Made by a program: the position numbers and the translations under genes | Assembly: GCF_000484695.1 (NCBI RefSeq) | Contig: NZ_AXVR01000024.1 | Span: forward strand, 1-64,000 | Origin: Salinispora cortesiana | Lineage (GTDB): Bacteria; Actinomycetota; Actinomycetes; Mycobacteriales; Micromonosporaceae | DNA: 64,000 nt | Direction: 5' to 3' | Part shown: positions 62,734-64,000 of the stretch, in pieces | Position numbering within the stretch: position 1 is the first letter of the stretch | How the letters are laid out: each line of letters opens with the position of its first letter | The notes under the pieces: generated by a model | Seen by the model: only the letters and a program-made list of their open reading frames with translations | The model's database searches: none | Told to the model about the DNA's origin: nothing

Positions 62734-64000
62734 ATGGCCCTGCCCCGTACGCTGTTGTCTCGGCTGTTCACCGTGCTGCTCGCCGGCTTGCTCGCTGGTC
62801 TCGTCCTGGCGGTAGCGGTGCTGCCGGGCAACCTGCTGCTCGGGTTCGCGGCCCGGTCGGCGCTCGGGAGTTACTCGTCGCTGCCGGACGTGCTGCGGAC
62901 CCCGGCCACACCCCAGCGCTCCTACCTCTACGCCAACGACGGCACGACGCTGATCACGAGCTTCTACGACGTCGACCGTACCGACGTGGGGCTCGACGAG
63001 ATCGCACCGTCGATGCAGGCGGCGATCGTGGCGGCCGAGGATCGCCGCTTCTACGATCACGGTGGCGTGGACCTGCGCGGAATGGCCCGGGCCCTGGTCG
63101 CCAACGCGAGCGGTGGCGAGACCCCGCAGGGCGGCTCGACCCTGACCATGCAGTACGTCCGCAACGTGCTCAAGACCGATCCCGGGCTGACGGCCGAGGA
63201 GCGCGACGCGGCCACCGAGCAGACGGTCGAGCGCAAACTACAGGAGATCCGGTACGCCAACGCGCTCGAGCAGCAGCTCAGCAAGGACGAGATCCTCAAC
63301 CGCTATCTGAACATCATCTACTTCGGCTCCGGGGCGTACGGCATCTCGGCGGCCAGCCAGCGGTACTTCGCCAAGACCCCGGCGGAGCTGACCCTCAGCG
63401 AGTCGGCGCTGCTCGCCGGCCTGCTGCAGTCACCCGAGGCGTACAACCCGATCGACGGTGACCAGGAGGCGGCGCTGGTCCGGCGGGGATATGTGCTCGA
63501 CGCGATGGTCGCCATCGGCGAGATCTCCGCTGCCGAGGCCACCGCCGCGAAGGTGGAGCCGTTGACACTGCGCCCCACCGCCCAGCCCAACGGCTGCACC
63601 GCCGCGGCCGGTGGCCAGGACGACCTGGGCTTCTTCTGCGACTACGTACGCCAGTGGTGGCTTACCCAGCCCGCCTTCGGGGAGACCGTCGAGGAGCGGG
63701 AGCAGGCGCTGCGCCGGGGCGGCTACACCGTGGTCACCTCGCTGGACCCGGAGCTCCAGGCGACGGCGCAGCAGCAGGTCACCAGCGTCTACGGGTACGA
63801 CAACGAGCGGGCGCTGCCGCTCGCGGCGGTGGAGCCCGGCACCGGCCGGGTGCTCGCGATGGCGGTGAACCGGCACTACAGCCTGGAGGCGAACCCGGCC
63901 GGGCAGCCGAACTACCCGAACACGGTGAACTCGCTGATCTCCGGCGGCGGCAGCGTCGCCGGCTACCAGGCCGGTTCAACCTTCAAGCTGTTCACCATGC
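62734..64000 (+). CDS. Class A penicillin-binding protein (bifunctional), partial
   Basis: 422 codons before the window ends. An N-terminal membrane helix is followed by a GT51 glycosyltransferase domain (EDRRFYDHGGVDLRGMARAL, QGGSTLTMQYVRN, ILNRYLNIIYFGSGAYGI) and the start of the transpeptidase domain, reaching the active-site motif SxxK in AGSTFKLFT just before the edge. It polymerises and cross-links peptidoglycan. ATG 62734 is used; GTG 62668 is in frame but neither has a clear SD. Confidence 0.9.
   Translation, partial: MALPRTLLSRLFTVLLAGLLAGLVLAVAVLPGNLLLGFAARSALGSYSSLPDVLRTPATPQRSYLYANDGTTLITSFYDVDRTDVGLDEIAPSMQAAIVAAEDRRFYDHGGVDLRGMARALVANASGGETPQGGSTLTMQYVRNVLKTDPGLTAEERDAATEQTVERKLQEIRYANALEQQLSKDEILNRYLNIIYFGSGAYGISAASQRYFAKTPAELTLSESALLAGLLQSPEAYNPIDGDQEAALVRRGYVLDAMVAIGEISAAEATAAKVEPLTLRPTAQPNGCTAAAGGQDDLGFFCDYVRQWWLTQPAFGETVEEREQALRRGGYTVVTSLDPELQATAQQQVTSVYGYDNERALPLAAVEPGTGRVLAMAVNRHYSLEANPAGQPNYPNTVNSLISGGGSVAGYQAGSTFKLFTM

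Overview
The window is high-GC actinomycete DNA. The mix of genes (a PEARL/PKS pyrroloquinoline cluster, LPMO-CBM2, actinobacterial DUF3097, a 2Fe-2S-type ferrochelatase) points to Micromonosporaceae, most likely Salinispora. That assignment is inference from gene content, not from a marker gene.

Layout. 1-2 kb: the 5' part of a surface beta-helix protein gene (minus strand, running off the left edge) with extreme Asn/Gly/Asp/Thr repeats, and a 64-residue gene that shares its promoter box. 2-5.7 kb: Xaa-Pro aminopeptidase and asparagine synthetase. 5.8-33.1 kb: a minus-strand biosynthetic locus that I identify as a lymphostin (lym)-type pyrroloquinoline cluster. It has a CoA-ligase/ACP/KS/AT/ACP/reductase/GNAT assembly line (lymA), an O-methyltransferase, four LanB-like proteins of the PEARL kind (peptide aminoacyl-tRNA ligases), a TldD/TldE-type protease pair, a DAO-type flavoprotein, a VOC protein, an M20 amidohydrolase, a TPR protein, an 82-residue scaffold peptide and an FMN reductase-like flavoprotein. 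Most genes from the TPR gene to the VOC gene overlap the next by 1-8 bp (one by 26 bp), so they look like one translationally coupled operon.

In the inferred pathway, PEARLs extend the scaffold peptide at its C-terminus, flavoproteins oxidise the added Trp, and the TldD/E pair releases the pyrroloquinoline acid. LymA then activates it, extends it once with malonyl-CoA, N-acylates it and releases it reductively, and the methyltransferase caps the enol.

33.3-38.5 kb: a divergent cassette of TPR-CHAT protease, subtilisin-like S8 protease, ECF-type sigma factor and a small partner protein, ended by a 21-bp-stem terminator; it looks like a regulatory or conflict module. 38.5-39.6 kb: a frameshifted LPMO-CBM2 gene. 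39.9-43 kb: MFS exporter/MarR pair, metallo-beta-lactamase-fold hydrolase and hotdog thioesterase. 43-50 kb: PAP2 phosphatase, two bacterial PH-domain proteins, a MoxR/DUF58/VWA operon and a 28-residue membrane peptide. 50.4-58.4 kb: core genes (fabG, fabI, hemH, HAD phosphatase, DUF3097, NfeD, SPFH). 58.5-60.2 kb: AhpD-like protein and a secreted beta-propeller-like protein. 60.4-61.9 kb: a ferredoxin and cytochrome P450 pair. 62.7 kb to the end: a truncated class A penicillin-binding protein.

The most notable unexplained signal is a conserved control region of about 165 bp upstream of the lym operon (around 32964-33121) that recurs 29 kb away upstream of the P450 gene (around 62068-62233). 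The copies share blocks of identity, the ribosome binding site, a GTG start and the first codons, which suggests that the distant P450/ferredoxin pair is, or was, wired into the same regulon.
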